A DNA stretch of 52,491 nucleotides, from assembly GCA_910588635.1 (NCBI GenBank), contig CAJUPW010000017.1, forward strand, positions 1 to 52,491. The letters run 5' to 3'. Under the pieces are notes generated by a model that saw only the letters and a program-made list of their open reading frames with translations, searched no databases and had not been told where the DNA came from. Made by a program: the position numbers and the translations under genes. Of the stretch, positions 15,551 to 23,757 are shown in pieces (the stretch's first letter is position 1; every line of letters begins with the position of its first letter). Source of the DNA: an uncultured Oscillospiraceae bacterium. GTDB taxonomy: Bacteria > Bacillota > Clostridia > Oscillospirales > Oscillospiraceae.

Positions 15551-16882
15551 TCATTCAAAGGCGGCGTACAGCGTCATAGGCTCCGGAATCCAGCCCGCCG
15601 GAAGGGAAACCGTCCCGTCCGCTCCCGGCCGGAAGCGGACCGTCATGGTGACGCTGTCCCCCGATTTCTCCCGGACAGCCCAGCCCGCGAAGCGCCTGCC
15701 CGCCGGGGCCGCCGCCTCGGGCGGGGTAAAGGCACGCTCCTCAGAGCAGACAAAGAGTCTGCCCAGCTCCTTCTGGCCGTCCATAAAGATCAGACGGGTA
15801 TGGGTAATCTCCTGTTGGACATCCACATTGGTCATCTCGCAGGCCCGCCAACCGGCGTCCGTCCGGCGGAAGAAGAAGGTGCTGTCCACATGGTAGCCCT
15901 TGAGAGTGCCGTTCCCCCGCCGGACGTTCAAGTCCATCCTCACACGGGCGGAGAACAGTTCGGGGCTGTAGCGGTAAAATTCGCTGATCTCCTCGTTGTC
16001 AAAGCTGTGGCCTTCGGTGTTCCCAATCCAAATCTCACTGGAGCGGATGGTCTCATAAATCTGACTCCCGCTGTCAAAGTACCGCCGGAGCTGCTCAGAG
16101 GAAGCCTCCCGGATCATAAACCGGGCGTAGGTCCTCGCCGCCCCCAGAAGGGCGGTCCGCGCCTCCTCGTCCGGTTCCTCATCCGGCTCCTCTGCCGTAA
16201 AGCAGCCGTTTTCATAGCTTAATGGGGCGGACCGGCCCTCCCGGTCCAGCACTTTTACCTCCGCCTGCCGGATGGCGCTGGCCCGGGTCTGCCACAGGAC
16301 GGCCCGCCGGCCGTGGATTCCCTCCGGGAGGTAGCGCTCCGCCGCGGTCTCCACGGTCTGGGCCACACAGTCCTCCCTCAGCTCCACGCCGTTGACCAGC
16401 ACGCTCCAGCCCTCGGGCGCCCGGACGGACACCGTGCCCGTCTGCCCCAGCAGCAGCTCCACCTTGTCCATCTGCCAGTCGGCCTGACCGTCCTCCGTCC
16501 CACGGTTGGCCAGGGTGAAAGCGGCCACGCTTTCGCCCCCCGCCTTTACGATATACCGCCGAGCGCCGGACAACCCGGCGGAGGTCTCCACCAGGGTCAT
16601 CTCCTGGCCGGAGGTCAGCTCCTCCATGGACCGGACAAAACCCTCCCGGTCCCCATAGACGCCCGCATCCAGCCCGGCCAGGTCATAGACCCGACCCCAG
16701 TCCGCCGGGGAAAAGAGGTCGGCAAATACCTCCTGGCCGGCGTGCTTGGGCTGAGCAGCCTCAAACCGGGCGAGCCAGGGGCGCAGAAGGCCGAAGCGGA
16801 CATAGCAGAAACCGGCCAGCAGCGCCAGGACGATTGCCAGCAGCACCTTATAAAACAGGCTGATTTTCCTCGTTTTCATCAT
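15551..16882 (-). CDS. Exported protein with C-terminal InlB-type B-repeat
   Basis: A 443-residue protein with an N-terminal membrane anchor or signal (LFYKVLLAIVLALLAGFCYV) and a large extracytoplasmic part. The body has no family I can name. The final 60 residues (PEAAAPAGRRFAGWAV, then SLPAGWIPEPMTLYAAFE) match the InlB B-repeat (Listeria-Bacteroides repeat) seen at the ends of many surface proteins. Its start overlaps the stop of the NAGPA gene by four bases (ATGA), so the two are translationally coupled. With the upstream GT2-GtrA gene this forms an envelope operon. A role in surface glycan work is inferred from neighbours only. Confidence 0.83.
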   Translation of the reverse strand: MMKTRKISLFYKVLLAIVLALLAGFCYVRFGLLRPWLARFEAAQPKHAGQEVFADLFSPADWGRVYDLAGLDAGVYGDREGFVRSMEELTSGQEMTLVETSAGLSGARRYIVKAGGESVAAFTLANRGTEDGQADWQMDKVELLLGQTGTVSVRAPEGWSVLVNGVELREDCVAQTVETAAERYLPEGIHGRRAVLWQTRASAIRQAEVKVLDREGRSAPLSYENGCFTAEEPDEEPDEEARTALLGAARTYARFMIREASSEQLRRYFDSGSQIYETIRSSEIWIGNTEGHSFDNEEISEFYRYSPELFSARVRMDLNVRRGNGTLKGYHVDSTFFFRRTDAGWRACEMTNVDVQQEITHTRLIFMDGQKELGRLFVCSEERAFTPPEAAAPAGRRFAGWAVREKSGDSVTMTVRFRPGADGTVSLPAGWIPEPMTLYAAFE

Positions 16883-17982
16883 CCGTCCTCCTCCGCAGGG
16901 CGCACCATAAAGAAGGTGGGCATACGCCGGGGCTCCTCCTGGAGCAGGGAGACGTTGTTCACATACCGCGCCTGCCCCTCCCCGTCCCGCAGCAGCATCA
17001 CCGTGGAGGAGCCGCCGTCCAGGTTGCAGGCGTTCACCGCGCCGAACTCCACCATCACGTCGATAATGTCGGCGTAAGTGGCCCCCAGGCTGCCGGCCTG
17101 ACGGCCGTCAATACACAGCAGAATGGCCGTGCCGTCGGAGCGCTGGCCGATGGCCGTGCGGGGATTAAAGCCGGAGTTGGTGTTGTAGGCCTCCTCGTTG
17201 ACCGCCCCGTTGAGGATGAGCACCGGGCCGTAGCAGCAGCCGTCCCGGATGCGTGCCTGCCGGGCGTCGTCGGCGGACATGGTCTTGGACACCACCAGAA
17301 TATCGTCCTCATTGAAGCCGGCGAAGCCGTAATAGGAACTGCCGTCGTCCCAGAGGACCTCCCCCCCGGACACCACCAGTCCGCAGGGGACGCTGCCAAT
17401 CTCTGGGCTGATGGTCCCGTTGTCGAAAAAGGCCCCGCCGTTGATGGCGGCCACGGCCCCCTCCGCCTCAATCTGCCGGTTGATCCGCTTGCCCGGAACG
17501 CTTTTGGAATAGCTCCGGGAGGACGGGGCCAGATAGATTCGGGAGGGGTCCCGGACCAGCATCACATAGGCGTTGTAGGTGTCGCCGCTGATCTTCTCCA
17601 CCCGCAGGCCGTCCGGGTGCTCCGCCCACTCGTCGTCCTCCAGCGGGCTGTCGGCGCGGATGATGACCTGGGAGGGATCGGACTGCTCGTCGGGCAGGTC
17701 GGAGGCCACCTTGGCCCTGATCCGGTCCACTGTCTCCTCCCCCACAAAGACCGCCGGCACCCACTTTGTGGCGCTGGCCTCCAGCAGAGACATGGTCAGC
17801 CGGTTCCGGGCGGTCTCAGAGGGGCCGTTGAACACCTCGTCCATGACCATCCACAGCCCCAGTACCAGGGTGGCCGCCACAGCCAGAAGGGCAATCAGTC
17901 CCCGCAGGAGATACCGCAGGACCCGGCCGCCTTTTTTCCCGGTTTCCGGGGCCGCCCGTTTTCCCGTCCGCTCGTCGTCCAT
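16879..17982 (-). CDS. Membrane-anchored phosphodiester glycosidase family protein (NAGPA domain)
   Basis: A 367-residue protein with a basic cytoplasmic N-terminus, one membrane helix (about 25-48, LLRGLIALLAVAATLVLGLWMV) and an extracytoplasmic NAGPA domain. Domain marks are AAINGGAFFDNGTIS, PCGLVVSGGEV, and the C-terminal CNLDGGSSTVMLL. The family is named for the human enzyme that removes GlcNAc from phosphodiester-linked mannose; bacterial members sit with exopolysaccharide or wall-glycan genes. The ATG at 17982 has GGAAGG upstream. It begins one base after the GT2-GtrA stop and overlaps the next gene by four bases. Confidence 0.9.
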   Translation of the reverse strand: MDDERTGKRAAPETGKKGGRVLRYLLRGLIALLAVAATLVLGLWMVMDEVFNGPSETARNRLTMSLLEASATKWVPAVFVGEETVDRIRAKVASDLPDEQSDPSQVIIRADSPLEDDEWAEHPDGLRVEKISGDTYNAYVMLVRDPSRIYLAPSSRSYSKSVPGKRINRQIEAEGAVAAINGGAFFDNGTISPEIGSVPCGLVVSGGEVLWDDGSSYYGFAGFNEDDILVVSKTMSADDARQARIRDGCCYGPVLILNGAVNEEAYNTNSGFNPRTAIGQRSDGTAILLCIDGRQAGSLGATYADIIDVMVEFGAVNACNLDGGSSTVMLLRDGEGQARYVNNVSLLQEEPRRMPTFFMVRPAEEDG

Positions 17983-17983
17983 G

Positions 17984-19096
17984 TCAATCCTTCCTTTCTT
18001 TTCTCTTTCCCGCAAAGACCCACCGGCGCTGGACCACATAGCCCGTCACAAACAGGACGGCCATCACCCCGGCGTACACCACTGTCCGCAGGAGGGTCTG
18101 CCTGTCGCCGATCCGGGCGGCCCGGAACACCCCCTCGGTCAGCAGGAACTGACTCAGCAGCAGAGGCAGGGCCAGGGCGTAGTAGCGCCCCAGGGCCCGG
18201 CCCAGAGGGGCGCCGCCCCGGAACACCAGCCGCCGGTTCAATGTAAAGTTCAGCAGGGAGGACAGCGCCCTGGCCCCGATGGCCGCGGCGGCGGTGAGGG
18301 CCGTCCCGGTGAGCAGCCCCGCCAACAGGGCGGACAGCAGGGCAAACAGCCCGGCGTCCACGACGGCACTGGCCAGAGAACTGAGGGTGTATCGGAAAAA
18401 CCGGGCCAGAATCAGCTTGTATATCCGCCAGGAGTCCCGGACGGTGCGGAAATGGGACTCCTGATTTTCATCCAGATAGATGGTGCGTATTTTCACCTCG
18501 TCCCAGGGGATACCCAGATCCTTCAGGGCCAGCAGCATGTTGGTCTCGTACTCGTACCGCTCCCCGGCCACGGCGGCCAGTCTGGGCAGATACTCCATGG
18601 GGATGGCCCGCAGGCCGGTCTGGGTGTCTGATACAGTCAGACCGCAGAAGATTCGGAACACCCCTCGGGTAATCCGGTTGCCCATTCGGGACCGGGGCGG
18701 AACGTCGGGCTGGGAGAAATCCCGGCACCCCAGGACCAGCCGGTTCTCCTCCTCCATCTTCCGGGCACAGGCCACGGCGTCCTCCGGGTGGTGCTGGCCG
18801 TCGCCGTCCACCGTCACCACGCCGGCGCAGTCGGGGCGGTGCTCCAGCAGCCAGGAGAAGGCTGTTTTCATGGCCGCTCCCTTGCCCCGGTTGACCTCAT
18901 GGCGCAGCAAGGCGACCCCGGGCCGGGAGGCCGCGGCTTCAAAAAAGGGCCTGGCGCCGGGCTGGCTGCCATCGTCCACCAGGACGATCTGGGAAAAGCC
19001 CGCCCGGAGAAGGCCTTCCACCGTATCGGTCAGCCTGTCTGTCGGGTTCAGGGAGGGCACCACCGCCGCCGCCCTTACCCGCGCCGTCTCTCCCAT
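17984..19096 (-). CDS. Family 2 glycosyltransferase fused to a GtrA-like membrane domain
   Basis: A 370-residue two-domain protein. Residues 1 to about 225 are a GT2 domain of the dolichol-phosphate-mannose-synthase type (AAVVPSLNPTDRL, VDDGSQPGA, TVDGDGQHHPED with the metal-binding Asp motif, SDTQTGLRAIP). Residues about 230-365 are a four-helix GtrA domain (RFFRYTLSSLASAVVDAGLFALL, LNFTLNRRLVFRG, YVVQRRWVFAGK). Such fusions transfer a sugar to polyprenyl phosphate and help flip or present it for glycan decoration. It is first in a tightly packed three-gene operon with NAGPA and the InlB-repeat protein. Confidence 0.93.
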   Translation of the reverse strand: MGETARVRAAAVVPSLNPTDRLTDTVEGLLRAGFSQIVLVDDGSQPGARPFFEAAASRPGVALLRHEVNRGKGAAMKTAFSWLLEHRPDCAGVVTVDGDGQHHPEDAVACARKMEEENRLVLGCRDFSQPDVPPRSRMGNRITRGVFRIFCGLTVSDTQTGLRAIPMEYLPRLAAVAGERYEYETNMLLALKDLGIPWDEVKIRTIYLDENQESHFRTVRDSWRIYKLILARFFRYTLSSLASAVVDAGLFALLSALLAGLLTGTALTAAAAIGARALSSLLNFTLNRRLVFRGGAPLGRALGRYYALALPLLLSQFLLTEGVFRAARIGDRQTLLRTVVYAGVMAVLFVTGYVVQRRWVFAGKRKERKD

Positions 19097-19210
19097 GCTT
19101 TTCCCCTCCTCACGCGCAGCGCTCCATTTGCTTTATCTCTCTCCCGAGAAAACCCCTGTGTTTCCCGCCCCTGCGGGCGGGACGCGGAACAACCGGATCA
19201 GAACACGCAG

Positions 19211-19246
19211 AAAGGCCCCCCCGGCCGGTTTCAGCGGGGAGGCCCT
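19211..19246 (-). terminator. Terminator after the 19257 membrane protein gene
   Basis: On the minus strand GGCCTCCCCG pairs with CGGGGGGGCC around a loop of about nine bases, followed by TTTCT. Confidence 0.6.
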
Positions 19247-19256
19247 GACAGTTGGC

Positions 19257-20021
19257 TTACATCAACTTGACCGTATAGTAGACAAACAGGGCGAACAGCC
19301 ATGCGGCCATAGCGAAAATCAGATAATAGGCCAAGCTCTCCACCGCCAGTCCGGCGGCCATGGCGGCCAGACTGGCCAGGCAGGTGGCCAGCAGCACACT
19401 GTGGCCGCCCTCCTTGGGCAGGAACTGGATGGGCGTGGGGGCGGGAATGACGCCGCCGTTCTTCTTCAGCCACAGGGCCGCAAGGCCCACCGCCGCGATG
19501 CCTGCGGTCAGCAGGCCGGACTCAAGGCGCCCGGCGGCGCCGTAGCGGGCGAACCACAGTCCCAGCACCGACATGCCGCAGGCGGCCGCGCCCAGGAAAA
19601 ATTCCCGCTGATAGATATAAAACATCATTGCCAGCAAGGCCCAGGCCGCCACCAGCCAGAACAGCATGTTCATGCCGGGCCCCTGGTACTTGACCGCAAC
19701 ATGGGCGCAGACGGAAACGGCGCCCAGCGCGATGGCGCCGATCAGCGGCCAGCCGAACTTCCCGCCCTTTTTCAGCTGCAGCACCGTCCACACCAGGGCC
19801 AGCGCCGCCCCGATCAGGGTCACATTGCGCAGGACGGGCAGCCATTTGCCCAGGGCCAGATACGCATTGACGCCGGCGTCGGTAAGGGTGAAGTTAATAT
19901 AGAAGCGATTGACAAGCACCAGCAGAGCCTCTAACACCATCGCCCCTGCCACCCACAGCAGCCCCCGCTGCAGTGCGATATCCTCCTGGCGGCGGCGCTC
20001 TTCTCTCTGTTTCTTATCCAT
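19257..20021 (-). CDS. Polytopic membrane protein of unknown function
   Basis: A 254-residue protein with a charged cytoplasmic N-terminus (DKKQREERRRQEDIALQRG) and about seven or eight membrane helices. A proline-rich loop (GGVIPAPTPIQFLPKEGGHS) precedes the last two helices. No conserved motif tells its function and I do not recognise the family. It has its own promoter and terminator, so it is probably not part of the downstream envelope operon. Confidence 0.8.
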   Translation of the reverse strand: MDKKQREERRRQEDIALQRGLLWVAGAMVLEALLVLVNRFYINFTLTDAGVNAYLALGKWLPVLRNVTLIGAALALVWTVLQLKKGGKFGWPLIGAIALGAVSVCAHVAVKYQGPGMNMLFWLVAAWALLAMMFYIYQREFFLGAAACGMSVLGLWFARYGAAGRLESGLLTAGIAAVGLAALWLKKNGGVIPAPTPIQFLPKEGGHSVLLATCLASLAAMAAGLAVESLAYYLIFAMAAWLFALFVYYTVKLM

Positions 20022-20101
20022 GCGTGTTCATTCTCCTTACTGCGGACCGCTGCGGTCCAATTGAAACGTTCCGGTATATCCAAATATCCAGACATTTTAT
20101 T

Positions 20102-20129
20102 ATTGTACCAGATACAGTTTTTTTTGCAA
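20102..20129 (-). promoter_or_regulatory. Promoter of the 19257 membrane protein gene
   Basis: On the minus strand TTGCAA (20129-20124) and TACAAT (20107-20102) are 16 bases apart, with an A-tract just after the -35. Confidence 0.6.
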
Positions 20130-20288
20130 GACTTAAAACGGGAAAAGTATCCAAATTTAAAGAAACGCTGATTCAATACACGTGTGCAGATTTGATTCAG
20201 CGGTTCCTTCATAAACAGGGGAACGGAGACCGGCCGGCCTCCATAAAATGCTCTGGGGGGAGACAGCGCGAGCAAAAGGAGAATGAAT

Positions 20289-20489
20289 ATGGATTTCTTT
20301 CACAAGCGAATCTCCAGGCTCCTGACCGTCAAGAGCCTCGTTACCCTGATCCTCACCGCCGTGTTCGCCGCTCTGGCCTTCCGGGGGGAAATCCAGCAGG
20401 ACTTCATGACCATTTACGCGGTCATCATCTCCTTCTATTTCGGCACCCAGAGCCAGGAGGACCGCGAGGTCCGGGAGGAGCGCAAATGA
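20289..20489 (+). CDS. Small holin-like membrane protein
   Basis: A 66-residue protein with a short basic N-terminus (DFFHKRISRLL), two hydrophobic segments (about 14-30 and 39-53, LVTLILTAVFAALAF and TIYAVIISFYFGT) and a charged C-tail (SQEDREVREERK). I place the start at 20289, since AAAAGGAG then lies 7 bases upstream; an ATG at 20283 is too close. Its stop overlaps the start of the amidase gene (ATGA). Two-helix topology and coupling to a cell-wall amidase suggest a phage-type holin. It could also be a plain amidase partner. Confidence 0.78.
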   Translation: MDFFHKRISRLLTVKSLVTLILTAVFAALAFRGEIQQDFMTIYAVIISFYFGTQSQEDREVREERK

Positions 20490-21277
20490 GACTGCGCAGA
20501 CAGTACCTCACCAAAAACGACTGCTACCAGACGGACCGGACCATCTCTGTCCGGGGCGTTATGGTCCACTCCACCGGGGCCGACAACCCCCGGGTCAGCC
20601 GGTATGTGCCAGGCGATGGTGAGATGGGCCGCAACACCGCCGGCAACCACTGGGATCGCCCCGGCCTGACCAAATGTGTCCACGCCTTTGTGGGCGGCTT
20701 CGCCGACGGGGAGGCCGGGACTGTCCAGACCCTGCCCTGGGAGCACCGGGGCTGGCACGCGGGAGGCGCGGCCAACAACACCCACATCGGCTTTGAAATC
20801 TGCGAGGACGGTCTGGACGACCCGGTCTACTTCGGCAAGGTCTACCGGGAGGCAGCGGAACTGACCGCCATGCTGTGCCGAAAGTTCAGTCTGGACCCCC
20901 TGGCCGACGGGGTAGTCATCTGCCACGCGGAGGGCCATGAGCGGAGCGTGGCCTCCAACCACGGAGACGTGCTCCATTGGTTCCCCAAGATGGGCAAATC
21001 CATGGACGACTTCCGGGCCGACGTGGCCAGCCTGATAAAGGACGGCCAGTCCCCCGATCCGGAGGAGCCGGAGGGAGGTGACGAGGACGTGACTTACGAG
21101 CAGTGGAAAGAGTTTATGGACCGCTACCGCCGGGAGCTGTCGCAGCGCCCCGCCCCCGAGTGGGGCCGGGAGGAGCTGGAGCAGGCCAAGGCCCTTGGCT
21201 TTACCGACGGCAAGCGTCCCCAGGACCTGGCCTCCCGCCAGGAGGTGGCCTCCATGATCCTGCGCGCTCAGGAATAA
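20486..21277 (+). CDS. N-acetylmuramoyl-L-alanine amidase (endolysin-like)
   Basis: A 263-residue amidase of the PGRP/Amidase_2 type, which cuts the bond between MurNAc and the stem peptide. The domain (about 1-170) has VMVHSTGADNP (first zinc His), HAGGAANNTHIGFEICE (conserved His and Glu) and CHAEGHERSVASNHGDVLHWF (second His and Asp/Cys ligand region). After an acidic linker, a C-terminal module (WGREELEQAKALGFTDG, then RQEVASMILRAQE) looks like the wall-binding repeat seen in clostridial phage lysins. There is no signal peptide, consistent with holin-dependent release. Coupled to the holin-like gene by a 4-base overlap. Confidence 0.9.
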   Translation: MRLRRQYLTKNDCYQTDRTISVRGVMVHSTGADNPRVSRYVPGDGEMGRNTAGNHWDRPGLTKCVHAFVGGFADGEAGTVQTLPWEHRGWHAGGAANNTHIGFEICEDGLDDPVYFGKVYREAAELTAMLCRKFSLDPLADGVVICHAEGHERSVASNHGDVLHWFPKMGKSMDDFRADVASLIKDGQSPDPEEPEGGDEDVTYEQWKEFMDRYRRELSQRPAPEWGREELEQAKALGFTDGKRPQDLASRQEVASMILRAQE

Positions 21278-21310
21278 TTCCGTTCCGCCCCTTTGGGGCT
21301 GGATCAGGCG

Positions 21311-21337
21311 TCCCGCTCCTCCGGGGGCGGGATTTTT
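21311..21337 (+). terminator. Terminator of the amidase gene
   Basis: TCCCGC (21311-21316) pairs with GCGGGA (21327-21332), with further CC/GG pairing inside, followed by five T residues. Confidence 0.75.
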
Positions 21338-22361
21338 ATGCCCGGGCGGCCATTTCCTCCAGAAACAGCCTGGTCAGCCGGAGCATATTCTCAAAGTCGG
21401 CGACGCTGCCCACGCCGGCCGGGGCATGGAGGTAGCGCACGGCGGCCGACACGGCGGCCACCCGGACCCCGGCCTTGGAGCGCTGGATGGTGCGGGCGTC
21501 GTTGCCCCCGGCGATATACTCCTTGGTCTGCCAGGGGATGCCCCTCCCCTTTGATAGACGGCGGAGGGCGTCAAAAAGTTCCCGGTCGTAAATCGTCCCC
21601 CCGTCCATATAGGAGATGACCGGCCCCCTGCCAGGGTAACACACCCGGCGGCAAGCCTCCACCCCGGGCAGGTCGGCGGCAGTGGTGGTCTCCAGCACCA
21701 GGGCGATCTCGGGCGTCACCGAAAAGGCGGCCCCGAAGGCCCCTCGGGTGCCCACCTCCTCCTGGGCGGTAAATGCGAAGGTCACGTCCAGGGGCAGGTC
21801 CTCCTCCAGCAGCTTGAGCATGACGGCGCAGCCCACCCGGTCGTCGATGGCCCGGGCCTTGAACAGGCCGTCTCCAAATTCTTCCGGTTCGCAGACAAAC
21901 GCGCCATAATCTCCCAATTCCACCAATTTTTCGGCGGCCTGCCTGTCCTTTGCCCCAATGTCAATATAGAGGGCTTCGGTTTTAGGGACCTTTTTCCGCT
22001 CCTCACGGCTCACCAGGTGGACCGCCTTCAGGCCGATCACCCCAGGAACCTTGTTTTTTCCGATGACCACCGGCTTGCCGATGGCCACCCGCCGGTCCAC
22101 CCCGCCCACGAAGCCGAATTTGAGAAAGCCCTCGTCGGTAATCCGGGTAATGATAATTCCCACCTCGTCCATGTGGGCGGCGAGCATCAGCCTGTTCCCG
22201 GCGGGCTTTTTTCCTTTCTTAAAGACAATCAGATTGCCCAGGGCGTCGGTGCGGACGCCGTCGGCGCAAGGCGCCGCCTTTTCCTCAATATACCGGCGCA
22301 CCTCGTCCTCGTCCCCCGACACGCCTCTGAGCCGGCACAGCTCCTTTAAGGTGTTCAGCAT
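21336..22361 (-). CDS. M42-family metallopeptidase (second of a pair)
   Basis: A 341-residue di-metal aminopeptidase. Metal-ligand and catalytic motifs are visible: LAAHMDEVGII (His and catalytic Asp), KARAIDDRVGCAVMLKLL (bridging Asp), AFTAQEEVGTRGAFGAAF (catalytic and ligand Glu pair), ALVLETTTAADLPG (ligand acid) and a C-terminal RYLHAPAGV (final His). The family forms large tetrahedral dodecamers that trim cytosolic peptides. Its start lies 7 bases inside the upstream M42 gene, so translation is coupled. It is distinct in sequence from its neighbour, so the pair is not a recent duplication. Confidence 0.94.
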   Translation of the reverse strand: MLNTLKELCRLRGVSGDEDEVRRYIEEKAAPCADGVRTDALGNLIVFKKGKKPAGNRLMLAAHMDEVGIIITRITDEGFLKFGFVGGVDRRVAIGKPVVIGKNKVPGVIGLKAVHLVSREERKKVPKTEALYIDIGAKDRQAAEKLVELGDYGAFVCEPEEFGDGLFKARAIDDRVGCAVMLKLLEEDLPLDVTFAFTAQEEVGTRGAFGAAFSVTPEIALVLETTTAADLPGVEACRRVCYPGRGPVISYMDGGTIYDRELFDALRRLSKGRGIPWQTKEYIAGGNDARTIQRSKAGVRVAAVSAAVRYLHAPAGVGSVADFENMLRLTRLFLEEMAARA

Positions 22362-23392
22362 ACCCGTTCCCCCTCTCCCAGGCTCTCCGCAAAGGCGGCC
22401 AGCAGTTTGGCGGTATCCTCCAGATCCCTGCGGCAGACCGCCTCGATCGGGGTGTGCATATACCGCTCCGGGATGGACAGCACCGCCGTGGCCACCCCCT
22501 CCCGGCTAACCTGGACGGGCCAGGCGTTGGTGCCGCTGGAGCCCGCCATCACCTCGATCTGGACGGGCATGTCCAGATCCTTTGCCAGCTCCTTGAGCCG
22601 TCCGGACAGGGACCGGGCGCAGTTGGGCCCTACCCCGATCACCGGGCCGCCCCCCAGCTTGAAAGTCTCGTGCTTGGAGGCGTCCGGGCTGTCCCCGTGG
22701 GTCACGTCCACCGCCACGCACCAGTCCGGCGCGATCTCATAGGCGGCGGTAACGGCTCCGGCGCTGTGGGTCTCCTCCTGGGTGGAGCCCAGCACATACA
22801 GGTCCACCCCCAGCTTTTTGTCCCGCAGCCGCTCCAGCACGTCCAGCAGGACGGCGAAGCCGCAGCGGTCGTCCAGTGCTTTGCCGCACAGCAGCTCCTC
22901 TCCCAGGGGCGCGCAGCCCCCCCGGTAGGTGCCCGGGGTGCCGGTGGGGACGCGGCGCCTGGCCTCCTCCTGAGACAAGCCCGCGTCGATGCACAGGTCC
23001 TTGATGGGCACGGCCTTGTCCATATCCCCGTCCTCCTGGATGTGGGGGGGCAGGCAGATCACCACACCGGGGACGGGGGGCCGGGCCATCAGGGTGATTT
23101 CCCGGCCGGGGAGCATCCTGGGGTCCACACCCCCCAGGGCGGCGAAGCGGAGGAAGCCCTCCTCGTGGCCGGTGACGATGAATCCGATCTCGTCCAGGTG
23201 GACGTCCAACAGCAATTTTGGGGCGTTGGCCCGCCCGCACCGGCGCACCCCCGCCACGCTGCCCAGACGGGTAAAATACACCTCGTCCGTCAGGGGCCGG
23301 AGCAGCTCCGCGGCCGCCTCCGCCACAGCTTCCTCAAACCCGCTGGGCCCGGACAGGGCGCACAGGCGGGCCAGCGTCTGTTCATAGTTCAA
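22355..23392 (-). CDS. M42-family metallopeptidase (first of a pair)
   Basis: A 345-residue M42 peptidase with the same architecture: LLDVHLDEIGFIV, GKALDDRCGFAVLLDVL, VLGSTQEETHSAGAVTAAY, VAVDVTHGDSPDASK and a C-terminal RYMHTPIEAV. I place the start at TTG 23392 because GGAGG lies 9 bases upstream and the protein then opens as M42 enzymes do; the longer frame to 23584 runs into the palindromic repeat region and is not coding. The downstream M42 gene overlaps its end by 7 bases. Substrate preference (acidic or hydrophobic N-termini) cannot be told. Confidence 0.92.
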   Translation of the reverse strand: MNYEQTLARLCALSGPSGFEEAVAEAAAELLRPLTDEVYFTRLGSVAGVRRCGRANAPKLLLDVHLDEIGFIVTGHEEGFLRFAALGGVDPRMLPGREITLMARPPVPGVVICLPPHIQEDGDMDKAVPIKDLCIDAGLSQEEARRRVPTGTPGTYRGGCAPLGEELLCGKALDDRCGFAVLLDVLERLRDKKLGVDLYVLGSTQEETHSAGAVTAAYEIAPDWCVAVDVTHGDSPDASKHETFKLGGGPVIGVGPNCARSLSGRLKELAKDLDMPVQIEVMAGSSGTNAWPVQVSREGVATAVLSIPERYMHTPIEAVCRRDLEDTAKLLAAFAESLGEGERVC

Positions 23393-23503
23393 TTTGGAAA
23401 ACCTCCATTCAGTGATAGCGTTCCAAGATATCCCTATCTTAATCCAAAACAGAAAAAGCTGCAAGTTTTTTATCGGAGGTGTCCGCATTGAAGATATGTT
23501 GAC

Positions 23504-23556
23504 GTGTTTTCCCCGCCTCCGCGGGGAAAACACAGCTAAAATTTCTTCGTTTCGGG
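23504..23556. repeat. Palindromic repeat element, copy 1
   Basis: GTGTTTTCCCCGC (23504-23516) and GCGGGGAAAACAC (23521-23533) form a perfect 13-bp stem with a four-base loop. A T-rich tail follows (23541-23556, ATTTCTTCGTTTCGGG). Copy 2 at 37813-37864 has the same arms and a nearly identical tail. Confidence 0.85.
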
Positions 23557-23577
23557 CACATTTTTTTACAAAACCGC

Positions 23578-23606
23578 TTGACAACTCTCCGGCCCTGGGA
23601 TATAAT
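23578..23606 (+). promoter_or_regulatory. Consensus promoter of rplJ-rplL
   Basis: A perfect TTGACA (23578-23583) and a perfect TATAAT (23601-23606) are separated by 17 bases, the strongest SigA promoter in the window and fitting for ribosomal protein genes. Confidence 0.95.
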
Positions 23607-23612
23607 GCGCTT

Positions 23613-23721
23613 TGCGTTCAAAGACAGCAGGCGCCTTCGGGCATAATTCCTGCCGAGAGTGCTTTCAAGGGAATATTCTTTTGATGGTACTGTCCTCCTG
23701 TCTTTTGACGGGAGGTTTTTT
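23613..23721 (+). ncRNA. Ribosomal protein L10 leader with terminator-like hairpin
   Basis: The leader begins just after the promoter and carries the expected L10-leader features: a GGCGCCTTCGGGC hairpin (near 23630-23642), the CCTGCCGAGAG stretch, and a final hairpin CCTCCTGTC (23694-23702) with GACGGGAGG (23707-23715) followed by six T residues. The L10(L12)4 complex binds such leaders to repress its own synthesis; the terminal hairpin suggests control by premature termination. Confidence 0.85.
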
Positions 23722-23757
23722 GTTTCGCACCAACAATTTCTGGAGGTGAAACCAAAA

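Larger units (their letters stand above)
23393..23757. other. Intergenic region: palindromic repeat, rplJ promoter and L10 leader
   Basis: This 365-base region holds, left to right, the M42 ribosome binding site, a palindromic repeat (23504-23556) also found near 37.8 kb, the rplJ promoter, and the L10 leader RNA. No gene is seen. Confidence 0.85.

Noticed and set aside
23504..23533. CRISPR repeat-like palindrome (CCCCGC...GCGGGG)
   Set aside because: Only single copies occur at each place, with no spacer array or cas genes.
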